This document shows, one piece after another, positions 1 through 26,692 of a stretch of 64,000 nucleotides of DNA. The DNA is taken from positions 38,597,501 to 38,661,500 of the forward strand of contig NC_088918.1 in assembly GCF_963576675.1 (NCBI RefSeq), read 5' to 3'. Positions within the stretch are counted from its first letter, which is position 1. Every line of letters begins with the position of its first letter. Origin of the DNA: Euphorbia lathyris. Lineage: Eukaryota > Streptophyta > Magnoliopsida > Malpighiales > Euphorbiaceae. Position numbers and translations under genes: made by a program. The notes beneath the pieces are model-generated. The model had not been told where the DNA came from. It saw only the letters and a program-made list of their open reading frames with translations, and did no database searches.

Positions 1-74
1 AAAAGGTCATATTATTTCCCTTTCATCAAACTACAATTTTTCTCATACTCCCCAACAAATAATTGAACACTTAC

Positions 75-13536
<13,462 letters not shown>

Positions 13537-14081
13537 TGACGCAAATCCAAAAGAAGAAAATAGGGCAAAGAAAAACCCCAATAATCAGATATTAAAGGGA
13601 AATCGCTCCATTGACATAGAAATTGAAAGTAGTAGCATTGTAATCGAGAAATTGATCAGCGATTGAAGAGGCCGGTTCGATCACCCAATTGGTGTTCAGT
13701 TGAAAACTCAAACAAGCCACCAACAGATTTTAATCCCATATCTCATTCACTCAACAGAAGTCAAAACCACAAATCCCCTTTACTTGATCCATAAATATGA
13801 ACACGATTCAGTGTGAAATTAATAAGAAGAAATTGCAATTTATAGTTTCAATAGAGAAAATGAAAACGAAGCAGAAGTTGGAATTAACAGACAAAATGAA
13901 AATGGAGGAAAAAGAAATGAGATGGAAATTAGCAAAGAAGACGAGAATAATTAGGAAAGTAAGATTAAAGAGAAGAAAGTTGACAAAATAAAAATTAGAG
14001 ATGAAAATACAGACAAAGGAGATTAATAGTTGAATAGAGACAGGATTGGAGGTGATACAGAAAGAGATAGAAAGAGGTTTA

Positions 14082-14099
14082 GAGAGAGAGAGAGAGAGT
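14082..14099 (-). promoter_or_regulatory. GA/CT microsatellite in YAK1 upstream region
   Basis: A run of about nine GA repeats, reading as CT repeats on the kinase strand some 550 bases upstream of its ATG. CT-rich tracts are common in plant 5' UTRs and core promoters. Regulatory use is inference. Confidence 0.45.
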
Positions 14100-14497
14100 G
14101 AAATTCTTTTGTGTAAATAAAAAGAAATAGATAAATTATATTTATCGTATTTTTGTTTTCTCAAAAAGGCACTTCTTTGTTTCTCAAGATTTGTTTGTTT
14201 ATAAGAAGACAGCCGCAGATACTGTGTTTATTTCATTTAAAAATTATGTAAATTTATTTTTTTCAGTCTTGCCACGTTGGACTTTACAAGTTACGTGTCG
14301 CCATTAACTGCCAAATCACCTATTCCAAATTCTTATTTTCTTACATTGCCCTCCCTGGGATGGGATTACTGTTTCTCACATTATGATTAACCAACAACCT
14401 AATTCTGTGTTTAATGTAACTAAATAATGCTCTATGATTTTCGTTATTGAAGTTGTTCCGTCCTTTCCAAAGAAAAACAAAAAATTAAGAAGTATAT
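14100..14497. other. Intergenic AT-rich sequence upstream of YAK1
   Basis: No gene or repeat boundary recognised. It probably holds the distal kinase promoter. Confidence 0.5.
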
Positions 14498-16454
14498 ATT
14501 AAAATTAGGATTAATCCTCTTCGATCTTTTACGAATACCTAAATTACTTGTATTGTTGTTATTCTCTCTGATTACTGCTCCAATATAGGATATAATCGTC
14601 TGCAAGAGAAAGATAGCAAGAAATTTTACAGAAGATGAACGAAAAGAAATAATGGAGAAAAATATCTAAATCTAATCCCTTAGAATTACGAAAACGACGT
14701 TTCTCTGATATTATATTGATATTACAAAAGTGTGTTGCATAAATGTAAAGTTTCCTATATATACTACATCTACACTATACCATATACATATAATATCATT
14801 TTTACCTCTCAACTATCTTGTTTATCCGTAGGAGATAGCTTATACAGTATTCTTTAATTGTTTTTTTATAACAAAATTAAAATCAATCTTATATAGTACA
14901 ATATAAATCAAAATCTAAAAATCTTATAATCTTCATATTTAGATTTTTGTTTTGCTTTATTAACACATCATTTTATATCAATAAATTTCAATCGAGATAA
15001 ATAATATTAAACACATATTACACAAAAACAATAGAACACATGTATCCTATATAGTGTGCTTATAACAAACTAAATATCTTAAATAACTTGATTTATATCA
15101 CATGATAATCAAAGAGTTGTTTCAATGCCAAAAGTCACCACGTTAAAAAACGTCATTAGAAATTTGGAAAAATTAGCAATCCAATAGATAAAAATTCAAG
15201 TTTTTTATTTTAAAAAGCAACCAATAAACTCACCATGATATATACCTAAAAAGATACCCTTTAAATTAGATGAAAAAATAAATTCCCTTGCAATGTAAAT
15301 AATTTTCTTTAAAATAACCTTAATATCATCATTATTGTTAAGTTCGATTAAATTCGGTTAAGTTTGGTAGCATTAAGTTAAGTTCAGTAGCATTCAGCGA
15401 TAAAGAACAGAACCTAATTTGATTACATGTATATTTCAATTATCAAATATTGATAAAAATAACATCCTACCGTTATAAATATAGAACTATTTTTAAAACT
15501 TTATTTGACCATTTAGATTATATAATTATTTTATTTTACAATAAACAAAAACATACAGCGATACACTTATCTCCTCTCTATGAATCTCATCAGTCACTTA
15601 TCTCTTCTATATGAATAGTGTCACTTATTTCCACAATATGAATCCTCATATCAAGCTCTGTCAGATCGAATGATTTGGACTCCATCAACAATTTCACCTC
15701 GTCCAAGAAGTAATCCACTATCCTATGGATTGTTATGCTTTCCCATAACTTCCAATCAGCCACTCTCGACTCTTTCATAACTTCTTGTGCCATCTTAATG
15801 GTATCCTCAGCTCTAGCTACCCAACATTTGGTAGCGTAATAGTCTTTGGGCATCCTTCCTGCCATTTGAAGTCTACGTCGTAAATCATCTGTTGCACTGA
15901 TGAGATCCTCATAACTCCGTTTTAGTTTCCTGAGTTTCATATCAAAACTGTTACTGGAAAGTTTCAACACCTCAGTGAGAGATAGGTTTACGGAAAACAA
16001 ATTTCCCATAGCAGAAGGAGGAGAGGAAGAAATATTAAATGAGGAGGAGATGAAGAAATATTACCAATAAATAAATAGAACAGGAGGCATGAGGAAGGAA
16101 GATGAAATTGAACGGAAGCTGCAATATGGTTTTTCAGTTTTACAAACGGACATGAAAATTTGTTTCACAAAATGACGAACAATTTTTTACTTCTGATGAT
16201 AAAAAAAAGGGTTGGAATACAAAATGGGAACGTTGATGCCAAACAAACTATAGATGGATATCTTCGTTCTTCGTTTCTGTACCACCAAACGACGATTCGT
16301 TCTCTGATAAAAAAATTAGTTGCATTTAAAGGGGAACGCCGGCGCCGGAGCTGCGACCATAATATATGAATTTTCTGGTGTTATGGCGATATCAACCTGA
16401 ATTTACTTTTGCAAGATTTGTTTGTGATAAAAAAATGGATTCAAATGGCAAGAA
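14498..16454. repeat. Duplicated host segment, copy 1 (complete)
   Basis: A roughly 1.96-kb unit that starts near TTAATCCTCTTCGATC and contains the coiled-coil NLR fragment. It is followed head-to-tail by copy 2 (from 16455). A third copy starts near 35888. The copies share long near-identical runs, for example the blocks beginning AATCCTCTTCGATCTTTTAC. It contains the motif GTTAAGTTCAGTAGCATTC near 15370-15395. Confidence 0.85.
15590..16009 (-). CDS. Coiled-coil (RPS5-like) NLR N-terminal fragment
   Basis: A 139-codon ORF on the minus strand starting MGNLFSVNLSLTEVL. The N-terminal MG is a candidate N-myristoylation site, as in RPS5-type receptors. It has the heptad-like pattern ending DLRRRLQMAG, then WVARAEDTIKMAQEV, matching the 'RRV..W..RVE' layout of RPS2/RPS5-type CC domains. 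It then has FLDEVKLLMESKSFDL, which resembles the segment just before NB-ARC in that family. A stop follows at once, with a tandem ISDTIHIEEISD at the end, so no P-loop or LRR is encoded. It is either a decayed receptor remnant or a CC-only product. Family assignment is from motif layout only. Confidence 0.5.
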   Translation of the reverse strand: MGNLFSVNLSLTEVLKLSSNSFDMKLRKLKRSYEDLISATDDLRRRLQMAGRMPKDYYATKCWVARAEDTIKMAQEVMKESRVADWKLWESITIHRIVDYFLDEVKLLMESKSFDLTELDMRIHIVEISDTIHIEEISD

Positions 16455-17683
16455 ATTAAAATTTGGACTAATCCTCTTCGATCTTTTACGAATACCTAAA
16501 TTACTTGTATTGTTGTCATTCTCTCTGATTACTGCTCCAATATAGGACATGATCGTCTACAAGAGAAAGATAGCAAGAAATTTTACAGAAGATGAACGAA
16601 AATAAATAATGGAGAAAAATATCTAGATCTAATCCCTTAGAATTACGAAAACGACGTTTCTCTGATATTATATTGATATTGCAAAAGTCAGTTACAGAAA
16701 TGTAAAGTTTCCTATATATACTATATCTACACTATACCATGTACATATAATACCATTTTTACCTTTCAACTATCTTATTCGTCCATAGGGGATAGCTTAT
16801 ATAGTATTCTTTAATTATTTTTTTATAACAAAATTAAAATCAATCTTATCTAGTATAATACAAATCAAAATCTAAAAATCTTATAATCTTCATATTTAGA
16901 TTTTTGTTTTGCTTTATTAACACATCATTTTATATCAATAAATTTCAATCGAGATAAATAATATTAAACACATATTACACAAAAACAATAGAACACATGT
17001 ATCCTAGATAGTGTGCTATAACAAACTAAATATCTTCAATAACTTGATTTATATCATATGATAATCAAAGAGTTGTTTCAATGCCAAAAGTCACCACGTT
17101 AAAAAACGTCATTAGAAATTTGGAAAAATTAGCAATCCAATAGATAAAAATTCAAGTTTTTTATTTTAAAAAGCAACTAGTAAACTCACCATGATATATA
17201 CCTAAAAAGATAACCTTTAAATTAGATGAAAAAATAAATTCCCTTGCAATGTAAATAATTTTCTTTAAAATAATCTTAATATCATCATTATTGTTAAGTT
17301 CGATTAAGTTCGGTTAAGTTTGGTAGCATTAAGTTAAGTTCAGTAGCATTCAGCGATAAAGAACATAACCTAATTTGATTACATGTATATTTCAATTATC
17401 AAATATTGATAAAAATAACATCCCAACGTTATAAATATAGAACTATTTTTAAAACTTTATTTGACCATTTAGATTATATAATTATTTTATTTTACAATAA
17501 ACAAAAACATATAGCGATACATTTATCTCCTCTCTATGAATCTCATCAGTCACTTATCTCCTCTATATGCATAGTGTCACTTATTTCCATAATATGAATC
17601 CTCATATCAAGCTCTGTCAGATCGAATGATTTGGACTCCATCAACAGTTTCACTTCGTCCAAGCAGTAATCCACTCTCCTATG
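16455..17683. repeat. Duplicated host segment, copy 2 (left part)
   Basis: It repeats copy 1 from the TAATCCTCTTCGATC start through the 3' part of the NLR fragment. It is cut at 17683 by the SIRE element, whose target duplication is CTATG (17679-17683 and 35631-35635). The remainder continues at 35636. Confidence 0.88.
17536..17683 (-). pseudogene. Second copy of the coiled-coil NLR fragment, interrupted
   Basis: It matches the last ~150 bases of the ORF at 15590-16009 with several substitutions. The next piece resumes at 35636-35685 on the far side of the Copia insertion and then ends in scrambled sequence. No product is possible. Confidence 0.75.
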
Positions 17684-19090
17684 TGTTGGTCTCGTGTAAT
17701 GTGATAGTATTAGTTCCAAGGGGGAGGGGGGTTAGGAACTATTATAAACTTTTTACGTTAATGCTGACTTATTTAAATGTTTAAGACTTTAACTTAGTAT
17801 TTAGGTCAGCACCGCTGAGTAGAATTGAGAGAGCTTTAGTCAGCCGCTGACTTGAGCTGTTTCAATAGTAAGTTTAGGAATCAATACTTAGGTAAATTTC
17901 CAACTTAACACTCACATTACACAACTCAGCTTTCAAATTACTCAACACAGCATATGCAAGTTATTGTTTTGTTGAGTAATATTTAGCAAGCAATAAACAT
18001 GTATATCAAAAGATAAAGGGTTAGAGATTACTCAGCAGACTTATCCTGGTTCGGCCTCTCCGCCTACGTCCAGTCCCCGAAAATCCTTCCGAGCTTTTTG
18101 AATCCTCTACTAAGATCTTTAAAGGTAGAGAACAAACCATTTACAATAGCAACTGAGTATGCAAGAGTTTGTCCTCTATTCGTCTACTCAATCCTATCTC
18201 TAACACTGAGTACTATAACTGAGTACTCAGCTTTACTCTACCACTGAGTACTATAACCGAGTACTCAGCTTTTCTTTTCTAACCGTTTACAAATGATACA
18301 AGAATTTTCCTTAGTAAAACAAAGAACACTTTAGATGAATAAAATCACTTTAGAATTTTACACAATGATTGGAGTTGGTGTAAGAACTTGCTTTTTCTTT
18401 TTGACAGAGCTACTAATTTGTATTCACTCAATAGTTTGACTTGATGAAGATCTGCTTGTCTGTCTTATTTGATTCAAGTGATGGATTGGTCTTTTTATAG
18501 AGATCTTTGGGGTGCCAATGATTTGAATCCCGACATAGCCATTGTGGGGAAACGGTCTTCATTCGTCATCACTTGGTCAGCATTCAGTGCTGCAGTCCAA
18601 TCCTGTCTTCTGTTTTCATCAGGAGCCAGGTTTGTCTTCTTACGCCAGGTTTGTCTTCTAGTAAATGTCAGATGGTCCATGTTCTTTCTCGAAAAAGTCT
18701 TCCAGATAGATTTCTGATACTTTTGATTGTTTTAGAAAATTGTTAGACCTTGTCTTCTAAGTTGACGGATCATTGACGATGACCTGACGACTAGTCAGCT
18801 TGACTCAGCGGCTTCGCCTTCAAACTTTTCTGAAGAAGACATTTCTTTTCTTAAAGCTGAGTTGCATTCTACTCAGCTCCAACTGTGTGACTTGCATCCG
18901 CTGACTTTTGTCTTTCTCTTATAGATATTCAATTCATGTTCTTGTTAATTAACTTACTCAACATTGAACAAACCCATTAGCACAATTAAATTCAAAGCAA
19001 TTAAACTTAATTGTGTTGGAATATTTTTATCATGGAGATTTACTTAAATAATTTTATCAAATCAAAATCATGTGGAACGGTGTTTCAACA
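17684..19090 (-). repeat. SIRE 3' LTR (left copy)
   Basis: A 1407-bp LTR from TGTTGG to CAACA. On the minus strand a TATA-like CTATAAAAAG (18491-18500) marks the probable promoter. It contains a near-tandem pair around ACTGAGTACTATAAC (about 18200-18275), also present in the other LTR. Confidence 0.9.
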
Positions 19091-19106
19091 AACTCCCCCA
19101 TTTTGA
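19091..19106 (-). promoter_or_regulatory. Polypurine tract of SIRE element
   Basis: On the minus strand AAAATGGGGGAGTT directly abuts the LTR start TGTTGAAACACC, the expected position of the plus-strand priming polypurine tract. Confidence 0.8.
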
Positions 19107-19670
19107 CGTTGGCAAAAATATTTAATAAGGAACTCAGTGTTGAGCTCCCCCATGATAGTTGACCTTTTCTATACTTCTAAAAATACTCCCCCTTAAGGGT
19201 TGGATCTGCTGACTTAGTTCAACTCTAAACCTTTTAAGATCTAATCGAGTGAGTCTAAGGCTTGAATCCACTGACTTAGTTCAGTTCTAAACCTTTTAAG
19301 ATTTAATCGAAATGAGTCTAAGGTCCATTTCAGAAGTAGGTCAATACTTGGAACATTTTGTCCTTACTCAGTTTTCGATGGTTGATTATCTTAAGTTCAG
19401 AAAGTTAAGCTGAGTAAACTTATTGGTGCTGAGTAGTTTTACTCAGTAGCCAAGTACTTGTATGATTTTCATGTTCACAAGTTTTAAATTATTATGTTCA
19501 ATGAGTAGTTGTATGAGAAAGATCAGCACATAGATAAACACAACATATAAAGCATCATATATAAAGATAGTGTGTGAAAAAGATGCTTGTATATAGATAG
19601 TCAGGTCAACAAGAAGGTATGCCAGTTACACAAAACAAGTTACAAGATAAATCTATTTCTAGTTCTATCT

Positions 19671-22600
19671 CTAAATGTTGACTTGAACTTGGTTAGCTTT
19701 GGGTTTGGTCTGGCTAGGCTTGGCAGCTCCTTGTTGCTGAGTTGGTTGGCTCGGGGTAGCAGAAGTTGAGCCGAGATGATGTTTCTTTTGTTGAGTTCCT
19801 TCTGCTGGTTGCTTATCTTTCTCCCCCATTTTGCCAGCATCACCAGGTTGAGGGGCAGAAGCATAGAACTGACCCCTCTGAACAGCACAAGTAAGGATAT
19901 CGAAATAGTGTTCCATCTGACTCGTACTATCTTGGAGACCTTAAAAGACCTCGAGACCACCAGCCATGCTGGATGCGGGAATTTTCATATGTTCACTAAT
20001 GACACTGAGTATGAACTCCAATGACTTCCCCATCCAGGTGATTGAGTCTATCATCCTTGCATATGATTGATAGTACATCTTGAGCATAGAGGCATCATAG
20101 ATGTGGCGCTGAGCGTTCAGATGACGGACGTGGTCAAGAGTTGAGCGGGTGCAGTGCAGGATGTCATTGGTCTTAACCTGGTTAGTTTCCATTTCTTCTC
20201 GGCTTAGGTTAAGTAGGCGCACAGCCTCAATAATTTGTTCAATGGAGCATTGAAAAGTGGAGGAGATAAGTTCTCGAGTCTGAGTAAGCTCAGTGGTCAG
20301 CTACGTGAAATGTTGAGTGACCTCAGCGAAAGTGGCGGTTGATGAGTTCACAACAGATAGAGCATTAATCTTGCCCTCTATTGAGTCCATGTGGTGAACC
20401 ATCATAAGCTGGAGATCCGTTGACCATAAATTCCTGCTTGGGCTGCTGAGAGACCAATGAGGTCATAACATTCATCAGCTCCTTGAGACCTTTGAGTTCG
20501 GTTAGAAGTTGCATGATGGATGAGAGTTGAGTAGACTCAGCAAGACTGGACCCAGCAGCAGCGGCTTGAGACTGATTGATCTCTTGGATAAGTGCATGAG
20601 CTGAGTGGATGATTCTACGGCCTGACTCAGAGGCATCCAGAAAGTTGTAGGGATCATCATCAACATGGATTTGTGAAGTCTCAGGGGCCGTTTTCTGGTT
20701 AGTAGCAGGTGTTGGAGGATTTGGATGCTGTCCAGAAGTAGAAGTGTCAGCTTGGTCAGTAGCGGCATTCTCATTATTGAGGCCAACAACAGGAGCTGAC
20801 TGGCTTACTAACTGCTCATTTGGATTAGGAGTGGTTTGTGCAGCAGTAGTGTTGACCTGCTCAATGTCAACCTGAAACTGAGTTGGGATAGTTGGTGGAA
20901 TAAGTTCAGAGTTGTCTTGAGCAGGAGTATTTTCCTTTGCTAGCTTGTTGTGTTGAGCAGCTGGAACTTCGAGCACTTACTCAGTAGAAGGTGGAGTAGC
21001 GGTGTAGGCAGAAGGTTTCCCCTTTTGGATTTGGGAGTCGGCATGTTCCTGAGTCTGAGGAACAAAGGCTTGATTTTCCTTAACTTGACTTGGAGTGGGT
21101 TCAGTGATGTTGGTGAAGAAGTTGAATTGTAGCCCAGTCAAGTCGGTAATTGGGTCCCTCAGCGGCGAGTCGCCAAGGATATCAATAAGCTGAGGTTTGT
21201 GCGACTTCCTCTTAAACCGCTTTTCGCTGCCGACTCTTGACTGTTTGGTTTTGGGTGAGGGGTCAATAGGTGTTTGTTCAGGGGACTCAGGAGAAGTAGT
21301 GAGGCCAAACTCAGCATAAAGGTCCTCGACTACCTTGTTTTTCTGTGGAGACTCAGCTCTTAGTTCATCAGCGTGCTCAGCAGCAGCTGTGTTACTGGGT
21401 TCAGTAGATTGAGTCTTGTCAGCTTCAGGCTATTCCTCAGTAATAATTGGTTCTTCCTCCTGATCACGAGGAGTCTTCTCAAGATCGATTCCCTGAGCTT
21501 GCAGGAAGTGGGAATCCTTGGAAATGACGAAGTCGAGTGGAGCTGCGTCCAACGGTGTCATTCTAGAGGTTTTCTTCCTCTTTAGGGGTTGCTCAGTTGT
21601 ATCTTCACTTTCTTCTTCAGGCTCAGCTCTTCTCTTCTTTGCCTCAGTTGGTTCAACCTTTTTCTTGGCTGGGTCAGCTTGAGGGGGTTTGGTCATCACC
21701 ACCTTGATCCTTTTAGCTGCCTGAATGATAGGTTTAGCTTTAGGAGTAGGGTCAACTTTTCTCTTCTTTCCTTTAACGGGAAACTCAACTTGCTCCTCCT
21801 CTTCCACAATCTCCTTTCCTTTCTTTGATTTGGACTTGAAAGGAAGGTTGTGTGCCAAGCCGACCAGGATTCCGGAGGTGATCTCAGTGCCTATTATACT
21901 TATTTCCTCCTTGAAGCTGAACTTGTGATCCTGAAGAATTTTGGTGATGAGAGAGCCCATCCTGAGGATCCCGGTGCTTCGTTGGAAAGCCCCAATGAGA
22001 AAAACGGGCATGTTGCGTGGTTGGAAGTTGAGCATATGCCAGATGAAGCATTGCTCAAAGTTTGAGGCTGAGGAAGAGGCGTTGACCTTTGAGAAAAGGT
22101 AGTTGGTCAGGATGTAGTGTGCTTGTCTTTGAGGCTGACCTAAACTTGTACTGGAGACTTCACCCATGTGATCCTTGGGCTTACAGAACTCAGCCTTGTA
22201 CTCAACATACTTGTAATCATTTGTTCTCCTCAGTTCCGCTCCTTTTTCCTTGAGATCGAGTAGTATGGCGAGATAGGACGGGGTAATAGTAATCTGCTTC
22301 TGGTTAACGTAGGTTACCATATAGTCAGCGTCATCATCCGCCACAGTTAGGTTGGCGTAGAACTCAGTTACCAGTCTTGGGTAGGTTGTTCCAGGGAGTG
22401 AGAGAGGGTGGTCCATCCGTTATTTGAGATCCACTCACAAAAGGGTTTCTCAGCTTCAACGAAGCTCTTAGAGAACCAGCGGGAATGGAAGACGTTGAGT
22501 TTTTTAACACTGCTGAAGACAGGAGTGAACTTTCTTTCCTTAGGTTTCTTGTTTTTCTTCTTCTCCTTCTTCTTCTTTGAAAGAGTTGACTGTTCAGTGC

Positions 22601-22870
22601 GAGGGTTCTCACTGAGGATGCTGGCCTCGGCCATGGGCTGGTCAAGCTGACCATGGGTTTATTTCTGGGATTCGGATGAGGAAGTCTCTTGATACTCCTG
22701 CTCAGTTGGAGGGGGAGGATCAATATCGGAGCGGTTGTCCTCGTATTGGTCACTGGAGTTGTTCTGGGAATCGTTCGGTATGGTGTTCTTGGGAAGTTCT
22801 TGAGAAAAACGCAGAAGATTAGGGATTTGAGAGAAAGGGATTCAGGTGCGAAATTATCAAGCATAAGGGT
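19671..22870 (-). pseudogene. SIRE env-like ORF, broken
   Basis: Located after pol as in SIRE1. Fragments in order on the minus strand: an acidic/Ser-rich start near 22870 with an in-frame stop near 22660; 22634-22368 and 22416-21430, which overlap in different frames (a frameshift near 22400); then 20976-20365, 20222-19941 and 19916-19671. The conserved part (WFSKSFVEAEKPFCEWI, then YPRLVTEFYANL) resembles the 'putative plant transposon protein' domain (PF20167-type) seen in SIRE/gypsy extra ORFs. It is followed by a Lys-rich basic stretch and Gln/Pro-rich low-complexity sequence. I see no clear signal peptide or membrane segment. No intact product. Confidence 0.7.
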
Positions 22871-22919
22871 GAATAGTGAGAAATCATTCACTATTTATAG
22901 CCGAGAGAGGTTGATCTGA

Positions 22920-23202
22920 TAGGTCAGAATGGCGGTGGGAATTTGAACCATTCGGGGTCATTCAATTCTGACATTAATGACACGTTCAGCGCATGGTTTT
23001 CCTAATGATTACGCTTACATCATCCTAGTTGGCTACTCGAATTCGCGTGCAAGTATTAATTGTGCAAGTTGTCTTACTCAACATCTAGGATACACATCGT
23101 TTGTGGTTCTGAGTGTGAAACAGAGTTATGTATTTGCATAGTGAGTTACTCAGTGTGCATGTTAACTCAGTGTAAGGTACTTACTCAGCATGCATAGTAT
23201 TT
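22920..23202. other. Spacer between SIRE env-like region and CACTA insertion
   Basis: Non-coding retroelement sequence rich in CTCAGT/ACTCAG words typical of this element. No feature recognised. Confidence 0.5.
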
Positions 23203-25336
23203 CACTACAAGAAAATATCAGTTTACATACGACATTTCAACGACACACATGTCGTTGTTATTAGTAATAAAATACGAACGACTTACTTACGAAATTAATC
23301 AGGCAACATCTATAAATAAAGTACTTAGAAAATACAATCGACATACCGACGACAGAAAATACCAATGGCACATGTCGTTGGCAATTGCAATGACAAATGC
23401 ATGTCAATGCTATGTTGTCTGAAATAGAGACAACATACAAACAAGTTTCGTACCACTTATTTAATGGCTGAATTATAAACAACAAACACCAACTACTTGC
23501 CAAGGACTAAAAAATAGAGTACTAAAAAAATTCCCGCTTATTTCCCTAAAACTTCCCCCCTAAACTTTACTTTCCATTATTTTCCTTTCTCTAAAATCTC
23601 TTCCCAGGAACCCTAATCCCAATCCTCTAATTTCCCAATCGGTCTCTCTCTAATTTCCCTAAAATATCCTTGCAAGTAACGAACCCTTCGAGACCAGTTG
23701 CAACTATGGGCGGACTGACATAAAAAGAAAGAGCTAACAACGAACCCTTCCAATATCAAGACTGCATCATGGATCGATTTATTTGGGCGAGTAAAAATTA
23801 AATCCTCTAATTAGTTTGCTTTGTGTAATTTGAGTTCCCTGTGAACTGATTTGCTTCCTTAATCTGGATTAAGGTTAAAACCATTTTTCTTTAGAGGCCA
23901 AATGCAAGCAAAATCGACCAAACGGTAAAAGTTACGGGTACAAATTCTTCCTTTCACCTTTTTTCTCTTTGTCGGCCATGATTTTCAGCTTTCATTTTCA
24001 TGGTCAATCTTGGCTGTAATGTATTTATTATAATGTTGTAATGATAGTTTTGGGTTCAACTGATATGCTTAAATTGGGAAAAATGTTTGGGTTGTTATTA
24101 GTTATGATTTTTGGGTGTTTGTTTGAATTATCTTAATTTGTGTTCCTAGGAACAGTTTAATAATTTTTATTTTTAAGAAGAAAAGCAGAAATAGGAAAAG
24201 CTTCCATTTTGATCTTTATGTTATCTTTGGCTATACTTCAATAACATTGTAGCTATGGCTGAAGTTTGTGTGTTTCTTCTACTTTTGCGTTAATATACTG
24301 GAGTTCGGTGCCTGCATATTAATTTACAAATTTAATATACTTAATTTGATTTTTTCATATTAAGTATTTACCTTTGAATGCAATTAATTTAACTAATGGA
24401 AGGAAATACTAATAATAATAATGTAGTAATTAAGTAATTTACCTCTCTAGTGATTCCATCTTCGGCCTTCCATTATGGTTTTGACACTAAATACTATGAG
24501 AAGAAACAGAGTTAATCACTATGTCTGCATATTTTATCTTCTAATAATGTTCTAATGGTATGATCTTTGCTAGACTTATTGTTTATTGTGTTCATTTTCT
24601 TACAATGATATTCATTTTTACTGTGTCCTTTTAATGTATTAATGAGTTAAGTAAATCTTCTTTGGGTTATTTCTATATGCTTTTAGACAAATTTGCTCGA
24701 ATAGCATGCAACAGTAGATGTTAATATGCAGTAGAACAGTTTCATAAACTAAGCATGAGATGTAAATACATTGCATATTTGCTTCCAACAAAGTTCATAT
24801 CGTGAATTTGTATTGGCCGTTTAGTGATTGCTTTTGGCTTTCCTTCTTTTTTCATGTAGAATACAATCATCATTGATGAGAGAGCTTCAATGTCTGTGGG
24901 AAGTCCGTTTCTAGGTCCAGTAGCAATATACTTAAGTCAGTGAAGAAGATTGTTGTTGCATTTGACTCATATCTGTGTATTATTCAACTATTTAATCTAT
25001 ATTTGGTGTGATGTCCAGTTACCAGCTAGGGTTGCTTTGAATGGGGATGTTGTTGCTCTTAATGATGAAAAGGTTTGTCAAATTTACCCAACTTCTAATA
25101 ATGATGAAATTCTAGGTTTGTGAATATGCTTATTGGGTATTTATTCGTGGACTGAAACTTTAATAATTCAAATAGATAATGGTGGATATGTATGCATCTT
25201 TAGCACACTAACTCATTAAAGCATCACTAAGAATGCTGGATAGTTTTCAATAGGATCAACTGGTTCAATCTTCAACAATTGTAGTCTATATAATATATCC
25301 CTGCTATATCTTATGCTTTAACAATATGAAAAAAAT

Positions 25337-25681
25337 GTGATAAAAGAGTCCACTTATACAATTTTTGGTGTATTAAGTTCTTCTGGTCATATTTCCTCGT
25401 CAAGAAGTGAAATTCTTATCGAGCTACTTGGAGGTGAAAAATATCGAGTTTATAAGTTCAATATAAGGTATTCAAGTATTGTGCATTATATTTGTCTAGT
25501 GTTATTGAGTGAGAATTTATTGACTAAGGGTTTTTGCTAAATTGTTATCATCACGGAATATGACATGGTTGCAATAAACCTAATTCATTTTTCCAGTTCA
25601 TGTGCGTTGATTGACGATTATGGACGAACTCATAAAGTGGAACTAGAAGATATGGAGAGATTGAAAATAGATCCCTTAGGT
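25337..25681 (+). pseudogene. Exon-like fragments inside CACTA element
   Basis: Two stretches read as protein across a plausible intron. The first ends near 25467 at AATATAAGGTATTC, which contains a GT donor. The second follows TTTTTCCAG (about 25596) and reads SCALIDDYGRTHKVELEDM, ending at a TTAGGTAAG donor (25678 onward). I do not recognise the protein. They could be accessory-gene exons or captured host sequence. Confidence 0.3.
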
Positions 25682-26692
25682 AAGAATGACATCATTGAAA
25701 ATGATTGATTAAGCCTGACAGTGTACGTACATTGTAACTAATTTAATATCTAAAAAGTAGTTAACATCTAAAACTATTTCATATACAACATCTCTTTCAG
25801 CTAAACTAATCGATGGCAGTAATCACAGCGAAGTAAAGCATAGAGCCCTTGTTCTTTTTTGTCATACACATGGATGTAAATGCAATAGTAAGATGTCCTT
25901 TCATAACATGTTCCTAATACGATCAGGTTGTGACATATTAATAAGATGATATATTTCTGATTTTGATGTCTGGTTGAGTTATATGAGAAAGCCTTAACTG
26001 CTAACGAGGTCAAGATGGTAGTTCAGATCGAACCATAGTGAACATAATTCGTTTTATCACAGGCCTTTGTATACGTGTTTGTTGGTTATCTATTATCAGA
26101 AGCATTAATTTTTATTGAAGTTTTACCTATTGTTCATGATGCATATATGGTGTCCGTTGATTGCAAAGGATTCGAGATGCTGTCAAATGTTCCTGGTCCG
26201 ATATCTACAGATGGAATCAGAGAATGAGAACGGAGAGAATTCAGGTTTTCGTGAGGCACACAATATTGAGACTTTTTGTCAAGGGCTTGTAGAAATGGAA
26301 GAAGAAGTTGTCAAGCAGGGTTTCAGGCTTTAGTGGTCTCATGCTAACATGGGACTTCATATTAAAGAAATAAACATCAGAATGTGAAAGACATACAATT
26401 GTCTCACTCGCAAGTTTTGGTAAGAATTCAAGTTTGTTTCTTAAGATATTTTTATTTTTTTTAGTACTAGTTCAAATATCTTCGTTATTGAATTTAAAGA
26501 AAGAAAGATGTTAAATTCTAAAAACCAAAGAAAATTTGCTACACTATCTCTGCTCTACGTTTCTCATTAAGATGATTAATGTATTATAATCCAAAAAACT
26601 CATATTTACAAATTGAAATTTTGTGAAAATATAAGTGGTGACGAGATATGAGGTATTCATCACATTTATAAATGCATATATTTTTAAGGGAC

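Noticed and set aside
13537..13581. Upstream in-frame ATG for the YAK1-like gene
   Set aside because: It would add 15 mostly hydrophobic residues not seen in plant YAK1 N-termini as I know them; treated as leader.
21589..22065. Plus-strand ORFs opposite the SIRE env-like region
   Set aside because: Antisense shadows of the Lys/Glu-rich minus-strand frame.
24000..26400. A complete multi-exon gene inside the CACTA element
   Set aside because: Only isolated exon-like stretches could be found; no joined frame of useful length.
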